Source: Phytoseiulus persimilis (lineage: Eukaryota > Arthropoda > Arachnida > Mesostigmata > Phytoseiidae). Taken from it: a stretch of DNA of 64,000 nt. The notes under the pieces are model-generated. The model had not been told where the DNA came from and did no database searches. It saw nothing but the letters and a program-made list of their open reading frames with translations. The stretch is from NCBI GenBank assembly GCA_037576195.1, contig CM075104.1, forward strand, positions 5,710,775-5,774,774, read 5' to 3'. This document shows positions 54,131 to 63,700 of the stretch, in pieces. Numbering within the stretch: position 1 is the stretch's first letter; each line of letters starts with the position of its first letter. A program made the translations under genes and the position numbers.

Positions 54131-54290
54131 CCTGTTCGGAATATTGTTTTCGCTCAAGACCTGAATTGACAGGAGATCTGAAAAGAAGGCAATCCGAGAA
54201 TATCAGTCCGTTGCTCCTTCATAATGATAAGAGCTGAAGAGCTCAGGCATAATTCATTCATCATCATTATGGCCTGAAAGTTTAGGCATT
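54131..54290 (+). repeat. Dispersed repeat shared with 51671-51830
   Basis: Second copy of the unclassified repeat, same orientation, 2.46 kb downstream of the first. Confidence 0.6.
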
Positions 54291-54472
54291 GCTAATTTCA
54301 TTCCTCCCGTCTATCCCTATGGGGGGATGGATGAAGAATTCTGACGGACTGAATTCTGTCAAGAACTTCGGAGATCGCCAGGGAGCAGAGGTGGGCGTTA
54401 CTGGGTACTGAGAATTTATAGATACTCATTTGGAGGATTCTAATCGAATCAACACTCTGAAAATTATGCATA

Positions 54473-54826
54473 TGTTGCCAAACCCGCTCGGGATCCTTGA
54501 GGAGAGCCACTGGCTGTTGGTCTACAGGCCGCAGCCGCCTGTCCGGACTCTACAAAGCGAACTTGGTTAGAGATTTGCAAGCGTATCGCTCGCACCGTGT
54601 GCGTGTCTCTCACGGTCGGGTTACAACTTGTGTGTTGTCGGCTGTTCTGACAGTCGACTCGTTTATTTCAGATGGACAAATATGCACTCTCGGCCCTCTA
54701 TCCTCTGGCCGTAATAATACTCCAGTAGCGTTTCTGGAACGCTAGAGACTCTGAGCACCAGAGCGGTGCTCGGGAGCTTGCCGAAACTCCACGGTCTCCG
54801 GAGAGACCTTGGAGGATTCCGCAACA
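54473..54826 (-). repeat. BEL/Pao 3' LTR
   Basis: Plus-strand sequence starts TGTTGCCAAACCCGCTCGGG and ends ATTCCGCAACA. It lacks about 50 bp present in the 5' LTR (near 57704-57750) and has an extra AGACCTTGGAGG near its end. Confidence 0.9.
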
Positions 54827-54981
54827 CTCCCGGCAACCGCCGCAGCGGTTCTGGCCCTGTTAACATATGGGACAATTTTGTCGTGTATACATCAGACGTC
54901 TTTCTTCGGGTCCATACAAAACTTGGATTACACTTGAACATTCTTCATACAGTCATTCAACAAATTCACATTGCATATACT

Positions 54982-55920
54982 TCACATTGGTTGGCATAGT
55001 TTCTTCTTACTTCGGGATGGATGACTTTCTAAACCGCGGTACAATCTCACTTGGTCTGCCTCCTTCCTACCCGCTAGATACTTTCGATATTGAGCCAGAT
55101 CGAGTTTGTACAAAAGTTGAATGGGTCTTTTCAAAGTTCTCCCATTGGCAATCTTTCTGTGGGTGGTTGAACGGACGAATTCCGTCAACTCTTTGTTAGG
55201 AACTTCATCATTTTCCTTGAAATACGGTTCGATCCCTAGAACCTCCGTATCCCACAGGAACGGGGAGTCGTCTGGATCGTATTTCGAAAGAACTGTCGCC
55301 GCGAGAGACACCGTCGCGCTGACGCCTCGCTGGCTTTTCGCTCTGCCGTTCCATGACTTTCTCTTTTGTTGGATCACGTTCAAGAGTGCTGGATTCAACT
55401 TGATTTCCTGATGTTGGCCCGTTCCGCATAGAAAGTACCCGAACAGGGTTTCGATAGCAACGAACCCCCCAACCTTTTTGATGTTCGTTCCCACGATGCG
55501 ATATAGATAATCTACTCCGACCAACATATTTATCTCTGCCGACCAAGCTCCATCGTTTCGATCCGCGATCGGCTTCAAGTTTCCCGTGAAGTTAGCTTCC
55601 GGAAGAGTACCCTCAACCACGTTCGGCAACGCTGTCGCGTACAAGACCATGTGGTTGTCCGAGAATCTGCACTTCAGTGTGATCTCTACCATCCTTCCCT
55701 TGCACTTCTTAGGTTGCGCCTGGCCTGCAGCCTGCAGATAGAAATTTTCGGAGCCCACCTCCCTCACCTTCAACAAGTTCGCGAACTTATTGGAAATGAG
55801 AGTCTTCTGGGACCCCGTATCCAGAACGATTCTACCTACAACGCATTCCTCGGAAAGCATTTCGACGTAACCCGTAGGCAATCTTTTCTCCGAGATGTTA
55901 GTGATCTTTATAGAGTTCAC
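54982..55920 (-). CDS. BEL/Pao protease and downstream fragment
   Basis: The 312-codon minus frame contains the retropepsin active site in IVLDTGSQKTLIS near residues 30-42, and then the BEL/Pao-type protease extension (INMLVGVDYLYRIVG, LFGYFLCGTGQ). The C-terminal ~110 residues reach the linker preceding RT (DSPFLWDTEVLGIEPYF). The chain then stops, because RT, RNase H and integrase are deleted. In a full element this would be the middle of a gag-pol polyprotein that processes the capsid. Active-site residues are present. Confidence 0.8.
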   Translation of the reverse strand: MNSIKITNISEKRLPTGYVEMLSEECVVGRIVLDTGSQKTLISNKFANLLKVREVGSENFYLQAAGQAQPKKCKGRMVEITLKCRFSDNHMVLYATALPNVVEGTLPEANFTGNLKPIADRNDGAWSAEINMLVGVDYLYRIVGTNIKKVGGFVAIETLFGYFLCGTGQHQEIKLNPALLNVIQQKRKSWNGRAKSQRGVSATVSLAATVLSKYDPDDSPFLWDTEVLGIEPYFKENDEVPNKELTEFVRSTTHRKIANGRTLKRPIQLLYKLDLAQYRKYLAGRKEADQVRLYRGLESHPSRSKKKLCQPM

Positions 55921-55941
55921 GCTGGAAAAGTCCGCTCCATT

Positions 55942-57402
55942 TCACGACGGCGCCGCTGCCGCAACCCCGGTCGGTTTCACGCAGAGTAACTCATGGTGAC
56001 ACTTGCCACATTTCGCACACCCCCTGGCCTTGCATTTATCGACTCTGTAATTCCGATCCAGACACTTGAAACAGGCGTTCCCTGTCGTCGCACACTTTCT
56101 CCGCTCTTCCGGAGACATCAGTTTCCTACAGTTACCGCTAGGATGCTGTCCTGAGCAAAAGATGCACGAATGATCCGCAGACGAAGACGTAGCGACCGCA
56201 AAAGCATGTTGATTGCTTACTGAACCTGTTGGCCCCGCAGGGCTGAACCTTGGCTTGATATTTCGGCTGAACTGACTCTGCTGTGATGGCATTCCAGGTG
56301 ACGTATCAGCCCTAGCTTTACCCATTCCGTTGCTCGGAACGGGGCTCGAGTGTGTTCTAAACACGGACGGTGATAACTTCCTCACTTGGAACTGTTCAGC
56401 TTCCAGAAAGTCCAGAAGTTCTTTCAACCTACAACTTCTATTTTCTTCGTCCTGCCAACCTAGTGCGTCTTCGAATCTTCGCCTGCGATCATACGACAGT
56501 GCTTTCATAATTAATCTAGTGGGGAAAGGAGACAGACCTTCGTGGTTGTATCCCAGCCCGATGAGTGACTGGATATTCTGAGTGACATCCGTCACGAATT
56601 CCACGAAATTCCCACTGTCGTTGAGATTTCTTCTGTTGCAAGCTTCTACCACGTTGTCCACCAGACGATCTTCTGCCACCGCGGTTTGACCGAAGAGCTT
56701 GTAAACCGTGTCCCTCGCTACCTCATAGTTGTCACTATTCAGCTCCAAACTTGCGATGCAGTTGGCCACGTCCCTACCGGTGGTCTCCCTCAGCAGATGA
56801 AACTTCTCGAGAGGATCGATGTCGGTGGAGTCTACGTATAGACGAAACGCATTCTGCCAGTTCTTGAATTTGACTGGATCTCCGTCGAACTTCGGGACCC
56901 TCCTGAACACCTCGTCCCACGACGTGCGCAGAAACGTGGCCACCCTCGGAGCCTCCGGCAGTCTCGTGCCCGAAACCTGCGGATCGATGAGCGAACTCTG
57001 GTGTTGGATCGACATCGAGTTGCCTCGCGATCTCTCCTCCCGGTAGGCCTCCGGGTCATTCTCCCGCAGGAATTCCTCCACGTCGAATTTCAGATCCACC
57101 ACCTTGGCCTCGTACTCGATCTCCTTGGCTAGCTCGGCCTCCAATTGATCTGAAGTCATGTTTCCAGCTTCCACCACGGCTCTGGTCGCAACCGAGAGCC
57201 GTGTTGCTTGCTCCTGCAAGCCATCCATCGCCGCGCGAACTCCCGCAACGGTTCGCTCGGATGCATCACGTGCTAGTACTTCTCGTACTCGCGTGCACGC
57301 CCTTGTAGTCAACTGTCTCGCCAAAGTCAACTCCCGTCGACGCAATACGATCCTCGTATCTTCGGGCGTCACCTCCGCTCCAGCCCCTTGTTTGCTGGCC
57401 AT
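55942..57402 (-). CDS. BEL/Pao gag
   Basis: The 486-codon minus frame starts at 57402, about 120 bp inside the 5' LTR. It has an N-terminal helical region, a central capsid-like segment typical of BEL gag (FDGDPVKFKNWQNAFRLYVD, LSYDRRRRFEDALG, LKELLDFLEAEQ) and three C-terminal cysteine motifs (CIFCSGQHPSGNC, CFKCLDRNYRVDKC, CAKCGKCHHELLC). In the second, Tyr replaces the expected His. Gag would form the particle that packages element RNA. The frame is intact and ends 21 bp before the protease frame begins. Confidence 0.88.
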   Translation of the reverse strand: MASKQGAGAEVTPEDTRIVLRRRELTLARQLTTRACTRVREVLARDASERTVAGVRAAMDGLQEQATRLSVATRAVVEAGNMTSDQLEAELAKEIEYEAKVVDLKFDVEEFLRENDPEAYREERSRGNSMSIQHQSSLIDPQVSGTRLPEAPRVATFLRTSWDEVFRRVPKFDGDPVKFKNWQNAFRLYVDSTDIDPLEKFHLLRETTGRDVANCIASLELNSDNYEVARDTVYKLFGQTAVAEDRLVDNVVEACNRRNLNDSGNFVEFVTDVTQNIQSLIGLGYNHEGLSPFPTRLIMKALSYDRRRRFEDALGWQDEENRSCRLKELLDFLEAEQFQVRKLSPSVFRTHSSPVPSNGMGKARADTSPGMPSQQSQFSRNIKPRFSPAGPTGSVSNQHAFAVATSSSADHSCIFCSGQHPSGNCRKLMSPEERRKCATTGNACFKCLDRNYRVDKCKARGCAKCGKCHHELLCVKPTGVAAAAPS

Positions 57403-57519
57403 GTCGGAAGGGGAAACACCGCAGTGTCGGTTTCAAACCGCTTGACTTCAGTTGATGACTCAGCACCACGTGTCGCGTGCCGGCGTGCGTGGGTTCTTCT
57501 TTCACAATTCTGACACCAC

Positions 57520-57912
57520 TGTTGCCAAACCCGCTCGGGATCCTTGAGGAAAGACACTGGTTGTTGGTCTACTGGCCGCAGCCGCCTGTCCGGACTCCGC
57601 AAAGCGAACTTGGTTAAAGATTTGCAAGCGTATCGCTCGCACCGTCTGCGTGTCGCTAACGGTCGGGTTGCAACTTGTGTGTTGTCGGCTGTCCTGACAG
57701 TCGACCACACCGCAGTGATGTTCGCTTCACGAAGCCGACGTGCAACGTTGGCTCGTTTATTCAGATGGACAAATATGCACTCTCGGCACTCTATCCTCTG
57801 GCCGTAATATAATAATACTCTAGTAGCGTTTCTGGAACGCTAGAGACTCTGAGCTCCAGAGCGGTGCTCTGGAGCTTGCCGAAACTCCACGGTCTCCGGA
57901 GATTCCGCAACA
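57520..57912 (-). repeat. BEL/Pao 5' LTR
   Basis: Plus-strand sequence starts TGTTGCCAAACCCGCTCGGG and ends ATTCCGCAACA, directly followed by the GCATA duplication. 393 bp against 354 bp for its partner. Confidence 0.9.
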
Positions 57913-57930
57913 GCATACACTTCATGGATA

Positions 57931-57936
57931 TTTATT
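57931..57936 (-). terminator. Candidate poly(A) signal downstream of Toll B
   Basis: Minus-strand AATAAA, about 690 nt past the Toll B stop and just beside the BEL/Pao insertion. Conserved with 35306-35311. Confidence 0.3.
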
Positions 57937-58627
57937 GATGTTTACTCGTGACGTTCACAATCCGAAAATAATGAGATCATCCTGGAGAAATGATATCCGA
58001 ATCGGTCGAAATGGCGAGTGACGCACTCAGGACGGGGAGAGTTGGCTTCAGCCTGTCCAGAGTTCAAAGTTTTACGAGGACGGGACTTGAGGTTGAATGG
58101 ACACTATGCGTTTCGAGAAAAAGAAATCAGAGTTCGTACCATCCGAGTCCTGCTTTCGAATTGAGACGTGAACCCTTAACTTTCAGAAGCCAAGCACTAT
58201 GTAATATGATATTGTAGGGGCCATTAATGAAGACCAACGATCCTGAATTAAATCAGGAATGAGAGCCTTGATGAAGAGATGGGAAACTCCACTTGATGCC
58301 ACTTTATCCCGATATTCTCATCGGGCTCCATGAATAGATAGATTCCACAGATTCTCCGTCAATGGTTTCGGATTAGATGAAAGCGAGGGTGTGACAGAAT
58401 GCGTGGGAGAAGGGCAAACAGAGCCAGCTTTCGGACAGAACTTTTGAACACTCAGCATACGGGACTCGACTCGACATGAGAAAATATGCAAGAATGAAAT
58501 CAAAAATCTTCGTTGTGACGGCGGAATATTCATTTGGACGCGAGTGGTTCGTTCTGGACTTGGTACATTCTCCGGCTGAGCCCAACGCATACCGAGACAC
58601 GCTCTTCAGCTTGCTAACAGCGAGTTT

Positions 58628-61294
58628 TCAAGAGCAACTTTGGTGGTTTTGCGCTGCCTTGCGACATCTGTGCGGCATCGCGTACAACAACTTCTTCCAA
58701 AACCATCGTTCTCCCCAAAGCAGATAGGTTTTCATTCTGAGAACTCCCTTCAGATCTTCGCTCAGGCTCTCGTGTGGCGGGAGCTCGCCCTTGATGACTA
58801 TGATCAAACGATGGAGGCGGTTTTCACGCATCCGGTTGTAAGCCGCCTGGAATTCTATCTTGAGCCAAACAGACTCGAGGAATTTTTCAGAAAGTATCAA
58901 GATGGTTCTTCGAGAGAGTTTTACCGAGTTGAGAATGTTCCAAGTGATCGTCTGACCAGGCATGAAGTCCCGCTCATGAATGCACAAGCTGAACGGAGCA
59001 CCGATGGTATCGTTCTCATTCACCTCGGTTTCAAGATGACGGAGAATTTCGGTTGCGACGTCCCGATCTTCCGCTGAGAAGGAGAGGAAAGCGTCGAACT
59101 CCGTGTCATCATCCAGATCCTCCTCCTTGGAAAAGCAAAGAAATATGCGGTGAAGATAAACATAAGCCAAAGCGATCACCAGGTTACGATTCTTGATGTA
59201 CAGAATCATTGCAGCAGAGATCATAATGAAAACGACCACCGAGGCAACGCCTTGGATAACGAGTTTCGTATTCTTTGGTGGACAAAGATCTCTCGACGAC
59301 ATCTTGCTCAGGAGGATCTCGTCCCTGCCGTTGATCCAGACTGGCTCTTTGCATCTGATCTCTTTGTAGTTCTTGATCTTCCAGAAGTTCCTTCGAAGGA
59401 ACACTCTGAAACCGTCCGCAGCACAGTCACAGATCCATGGATTGTCCGTGATGTCCAAATCGAAATGTAAGTCTTCGTGATCCGGTCGCCACCGCTCGAG
59501 TTCGTTGTGACGCAGGGAAATTTCTTCGAGCTGCTGAGGAGAGTTTCCTAGCATGGAGTCGATTGACCTGATTCGGTTATGATCCAAGTTCACTACTTTG
59601 AGGGCTCCGTACGTCGTCAGTTCCTTCGGGTATGTTTTCAGAGAGTTCCCATTGAAAATCAGGTGGGTTATGTTCGGAGGAAGCTCTGGCATTTCCGACA
59701 AGCCACGATTTTCACAAAATACCTTGACCGATTTTTCAAGATGGAAGAAAGAGCAGTTGCAAACGGTCGGGCAATCTTTGTGTTCGGAAGTTAACTCCTC
59801 AAGGCGGACGTCTAGGAGGCTTTTCTTGGTTCCGCTGCAGAAAGCTCGTTCTAAATCTGGGAACATCGCCAGTGCTGGTGTCATTCGCTCCTTGATGTAG
59901 CGGAAGAAATCGAAATTTTCGCCACTACATTTTATCGGGTTGTTCGCGATATGGATCTCATAGGAGCCGTGTCCAAGAACTCCTTCATCCTTGACTGACT
60001 CCACGGATATGATCTCGATTCTGTTGTTCGTGAGGTATACAGATGTTCTTGTGCTTGTAAATCTAGTTACTTCATAGAAAGTTAAATAGTTGTTTTCCAG
60101 CCTAATGCTGCTGATATATTGCAATGTTTCGAGTTGAAAGCTTGGAAACTCAGTGAGACGGTTATTTGAGATATCGATGAAAGAGAGCGGGCAACCAACG
60201 GGAAAAACGGGCGCACGCGCCGAGAGATGAGTTATCAAATTGTCATTCAGTTTCAGTACCTCGAGCGTCGTGAGTTCTATGAAGGCTCTGTAATCGACGC
60301 TGGTGATCCGGTTGTGACTGAGATCAACAATCTCGAGATTGGATAAATTCTCGAAAAGAGTTGCAGAAATCGACGCTAGCTTATTCCATTCGAGATGGAG
60401 TTTTTTCAGCTTCCGGAGGTTCTTTAGGCCTTTCTCGACATCCTCGAGCTGGTTCTGTCTTATGGTCAGGGCTCGCAGCTTGTTACCATTGGGGAAAAAA
60501 CCTCCCGGTAGACTTCGTAGAGAACTTTCCGAAATAATTACTTCCTGCAGTTCTTCAACGGGCCAAAGATTCAGAGGCAAAGTTCCAGAACCGCGCTCAC
60601 CGGATATTATGGTAACCTTTTTCAGTTTCTCAAGTCTCCGGAAGAAACCATCGGGCAGGGCCTCGACTCTTAGGATCGAGGATAAACTGAGAGTCTTCAA
60701 ACTGGGTGTGTTTTTGAAGAGATTCGCGGGAAAACTCTTCAGAGTACCCCAATCAAACAGGCTAAGGTGGGCGAGCTTGTCCAGTCCACCAAAGAAGTCC
60801 TCATCGATGCTGGTGACACGCATCCCACCCAGCTTGAGCGTTTCAAGGTTCTCGAGGCCTGCGAACGGAGGAAACGAGAACTTCTCGGCAGGGAACATCG
60901 CCATCGTCAGGCTTTTCAATGAGCTCATCCCTGAAAAACTCCGCGGAGGCATTTCGATAATCGAGTTGGCCGATATATCGAGAGAAATCAAGTTTTTCAG
61001 GTTCCTCATCGAAGACGGCAGGGAAGTAGAGCGGGCCTGGAACTTGAGATCTACGAGAGATGTGAACCCTTGGAAGAAGTCGTCGCTCAACCGTATCCTC
61101 CGATGTTCGCTCGTTATCTCCAGATTTCGAATTCCCGAGGCGATTCCGTCGAATAAGGCTGGATACAGGGCACAATCCGTGCAGTTCTGCGGCTCCTCGA
61201 TCGAGAACATCCTGATGACGGCTTGATTCCTTCCTGGAATGGGCGGGCGGTTATTCGCGGGATACGCAAAAGCGTGGTCGGTAGAGTGGAGCAT
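58628..61294 (-). CDS. Toll-like receptor B
   Basis: This 888-residue paralogue of Toll A is roughly 80% identical by eye and collinear throughout. Order: ectodomain LRRs beginning after FSIEEPQNCTD; first LRRCT (NPIKCSG...CSGTKK...HKDC) and cysteine cluster CPTVCNCSF; second LRR block; LRRCT NPWICDCAADGF; membrane span (VVVFIMISAAMILYI, about residues 680-702); and TIR (from about 731) with FDAFLSFS, CIHERDFMPG and the FW box. No stop interrupts it. The start is the first ATG after an in-frame TAA 36 nt upstream and aligns with the chosen Toll A start. It lacks a signal peptide in frame, so an upstream exon or a different start is possible. Its 3' flank carries the BEL/Pao element, which might alter 3'-end formation. 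Confidence 0.9.
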   Translation of the reverse strand: MLHSTDHAFAYPANNRPPIPGRNQAVIRMFSIEEPQNCTDCALYPALFDGIASGIRNLEITSEHRRIRLSDDFFQGFTSLVDLKFQARSTSLPSSMRNLKNLISLDISANSIIEMPPRSFSGMSSLKSLTMAMFPAEKFSFPPFAGLENLETLKLGGMRVTSIDEDFFGGLDKLAHLSLFDWGTLKSFPANLFKNTPSLKTLSLSSILRVEALPDGFFRRLEKLKKVTIISGERGSGTLPLNLWPVEELQEVIISESSLRSLPGGFFPNGNKLRALTIRQNQLEDVEKGLKNLRKLKKLHLEWNKLASISATLFENLSNLEIVDLSHNRITSVDYRAFIELTTLEVLKLNDNLITHLSARAPVFPVGCPLSFIDISNNRLTEFPSFQLETLQYISSIRLENNYLTFYEVTRFTSTRTSVYLTNNRIEIISVESVKDEGVLGHGSYEIHIANNPIKCSGENFDFFRYIKERMTPALAMFPDLERAFCSGTKKSLLDVRLEELTSEHKDCPTVCNCSFFHLEKSVKVFCENRGLSEMPELPPNITHLIFNGNSLKTYPKELTTYGALKVVNLDHNRIRSIDSMLGNSPQQLEEISLRHNELERWRPDHEDLHFDLDITDNPWICDCAADGFRVFLRRNFWKIKNYKEIRCKEPVWINGRDEILLSKMSSRDLCPPKNTKLVIQGVASVVVFIMISAAMILYIKNRNLVIALAYVYLHRIFLCFSKEEDLDDDTEFDAFLSFSAEDRDVATEILRHLETEVNENDTIGAPFSLCIHERDFMPGQTITWNILNSVKLSRRTILILSEKFLESVWLKIEFQAAYNRMRENRLHRLIIVIKGELPPHESLSEDLKGVLRMKTYLLWGERWFWKKLLYAMPHRCRKAAQNHQSCS

Positions 61295-61490
61295 GACATA
61301 GTCCGAAAGGAAGCGCGTCCCTCGCGCTTAAGAGGGTCTGGCGAATAAGTGCCCACATGTTGAGGCATGGCAAATGACAAAAGAAATGACAGCAAAATTT
61401 CCACGTGGTGACTCGAGTAATTTCGTCCGATTCTTCTTCGATCGGACAAACTGGTCGAATTTTATTGGAAGCTAAAGACATGAGCTTCTA

Positions 61491-62200
61491 GGAAGAAGAG
61501 GTCGTTCTGCGTTCAGGTTCATCCGGTGCTGAGTCATGCCTTTTCGACAGTCAGGAAGTACACCACTCGGGGCGCTCATCCGACCAACCCGTTTCCATGG
61601 AACTCCATGAACATGCTCTAAACTCTGGGGGGCGGACGTCGCGGCGATTCCCGTCCGTACGGAAAAATCGAAGCATTTTCTAGAAAACACTGTGAGTATA
61701 TTGGTATGGATAGCAATACTGCGAGTATAATGCATGTTTCCGAGTTACCTCTGGTCGGCCGACTGAGATTGATAAGGAGGGGTTTATGCCGACTTTCGAA
61801 GTGCAAGGGTAGATATATCAGCGAATCAGGTCTTCGCTACCGATTACCGATGCCTGAAGAGGAGGATGAATTGTTGCAAAGGCCCTCTGAAGTAGCTCGA
61901 CTCCAACGAGTACGCGCCGTGAGCCTCTGCGTTCCAGAATGCTAATCTATATCCGGCCCCGACACCTCCCCCGAGCTCACTTTCCTCCGCGTCAGCTCGC
62001 TCTCAGTTGTCGTCGAATACGAGTCGGTGCGGTCGCAAACCTTCATATAGCCCGTTGGACCGTCACATCCAGTGTGTTTCCCCGTTCGGGCGTGACGGAG
62101 CACGTACGAATGGTCTTCTCACAATTGGATCCGCGGGCAGCTTTATCACCCCGCCGCTGTGGTCCGCGCGCCGTAAACATGAAGAGAAGTGGGTCGCAAT
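61491..62200. other. No gene recognised (5' flank of Toll B)
   Basis: Short frames on both strands match nothing I know. No signal-peptide exon is evident. Confidence 0.4.
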
Positions 62201-62204
62201 TGAG

Positions 62205-63130
62205 CTTTGCAAATAATCGCATTTCTAAATAACCGAGGTTACGGTTAACCGAAAATCGCAAATCCATAACCGCAATAGCGGTCAACCGCAAAATTAGGAC
62301 TGAAAACCGCGGTTATATGGAAGCATGCTTCCTGGAAGATTTCCAGGATGCTTCTCCTCTCCTATCAGGAAGAAGGTTCCATTATGAACAGATACAACGA
62401 GATCTCAAGTCACATCTCATAAAGACTCGTTTGTTACAATTCGACCTCGATCAGATGGGGCCGGGGACATTGGTTGAACGTCTCAAGTCACGAAATCTTT
62501 GGTAAATTATCCTGATGCCAGAGAGATCATCTTGTATTGTGAAGCCCCCCGTCCGATGAATGTAGTCAATGTAGCAATTTCGAGTTCAACTCCTCACGAT
62601 CCGCTGAGGAAGTTTTGCAAACTCTGGAATGTGGAAGTGGCGCCGATTTCTGCACGGTTTCACGAGCAAAGAGTGCCCAAAGGCATGCTTCCTTGTTGGG
62701 TTGAGATAACTCACGTAGTTCCACGTCCTGATTCTCGAGTTTTTTTTCCATTGTGAATCCTCGAGGTCGTCTTTTGAGGTGCTTCCAATTTTTGTCTGGC
62801 TACAAATTACTGCTCCCGGCTTCGATATCACCGTTATCGTATTTGAAAAGGGCGTATGTCCTCCGTTCCGACCAGTGCACGAGAGATAGCCGTTTTCAGG
62901 TAGGACTCCATCACAATTTTTTTTATCGAGGCCTTCCAACGGGGGTGCAACCCACACAATAGCTACTTCCGCTGTGCAATGTTCCCTGATCCTACCAAAT
63001 GCGCAAAGCTCTGGGAGATTGAGCCTCCCGCTTCCGATGCTGGCTCATCGATTCCTTGAACATGATGGGAACATGGGGAGGCTCTTCCTGATGTGTGATA
63101 TGTCCAGGTATAATTGCTAGCCAGATCAGG
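62205..63130 (-). mobile_element. Diverged hAT-end/pogo composite copy
   Basis: The left edge (GAGCTTTGCAAATAATCGCA with AACCG-rich subterminal repeats, 62211-62310) matches the left end of the 4337-6161 element. Farther right it matches that element's pogo part: CTTGTATTG..GAAGC near 62531, AGGACTCCATCACAATT near 62904. In the pogo frame the minus strand reads LAIIPGHITH near 63100 and MESYLKTAISRALVGTED near 62900. The right terminus was not found. Heavily decayed. Confidence 0.6.
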
Positions 63131-63329
63131 CTTTCGGAAGCGTGTAGACACGCTTAAGGTTCCCCGCCGACAAAACGAGCTTGTGGCCCGGACGCTACAA
63201 AACTTATCTGCGGAGGGTTCTGCATTCATCTCATTCACGGCGCAACTCATATCTGTGACGGAATTGGCTCGCTGGGCTGATTACTGCTTCCATTTCTCTT
63301 CAATCGCTCAGCACCTATGCTCAGCACCT

Positions 63330-63700
63330 TGAGTGTCGCCCTCAACCGGCTTGGCAAGCAATTTTACGCGGAGCTCCTGCCGTCCGATCCAGGCGTACTC
63401 CGGTCAGCATGCAGTCCGGCAACGGGCGGATTGGCGCGCTTCCTCCCCTCTTTCATCGAAAACTTGCTTGAAAATATCGAAAAACTTATCGACTTGGCGG
63501 TTAAGCTGTGGGTGAAAAGGGGGAGGACGAGCTACGAGCTTGACTTCCGCATCCCCGCGGGAAGTCATGAAAGGCGCCGATTTGAACTGCGATCCGTCTT
63601 CGGTGACCAGACTCCCCGCCCAAGGCTCGGTGCTCCCCGGCCAAGGGCTCAATGGACCCGCCGTTGCCCTGTACAAAGCCGCACCGTCGGCTCAATTTCC
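63330..63700 (-). pseudogene. Ty3/gypsy integrase fragment
   Basis: The minus-strand frame reads EDGSQFKSAPF, ARPPPFHPQLN and QVDKFFDIFKQVF, matching the integrase core D-N-G-x-Q-F-x-S...P-P-x-H-P-x-S-N-G-x-A-E-R. The N-G-x-A-E motif is degraded to NRQVD, so the catalytic Glu is lost. The overlapping 184-codon plus-strand frame is its shadow. Confidence 0.6.

Larger units (their letters stand above)
54473..57912 (-). mobile_element. BEL/Pao retrotransposon, internally deleted, with TSD
   Basis: The 3440-bp element runs on the minus strand with LTRs TGTTGCC...CGCAACA (354 and 393 bp) and a perfect 5-bp duplication GCATA (54468-54472 and 57913-57917). Just inside the 5' (right) LTR a PBS-like TGGTGTCAGAATTG occurs on the minus strand. 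Gag and protease are open. Reverse transcriptase, RNase H and integrase are absent, replaced by a direct join to the 3' LTR within about 150 bp of the protease frame. It would depend on a full-length relative. Confidence 0.92.
54300..61490 (-). repeat. Toll-like receptor duplication unit B (split by BEL/Pao)
   Basis: Collinear with 34970-38640 once the BEL/Pao element (54473-57912) is removed. At the insertion point unit A reads AAAACTCCGAAGACAACGCC and unit B reads CACTCTGAAAATTATGCATA before the element. Confidence 0.75.
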
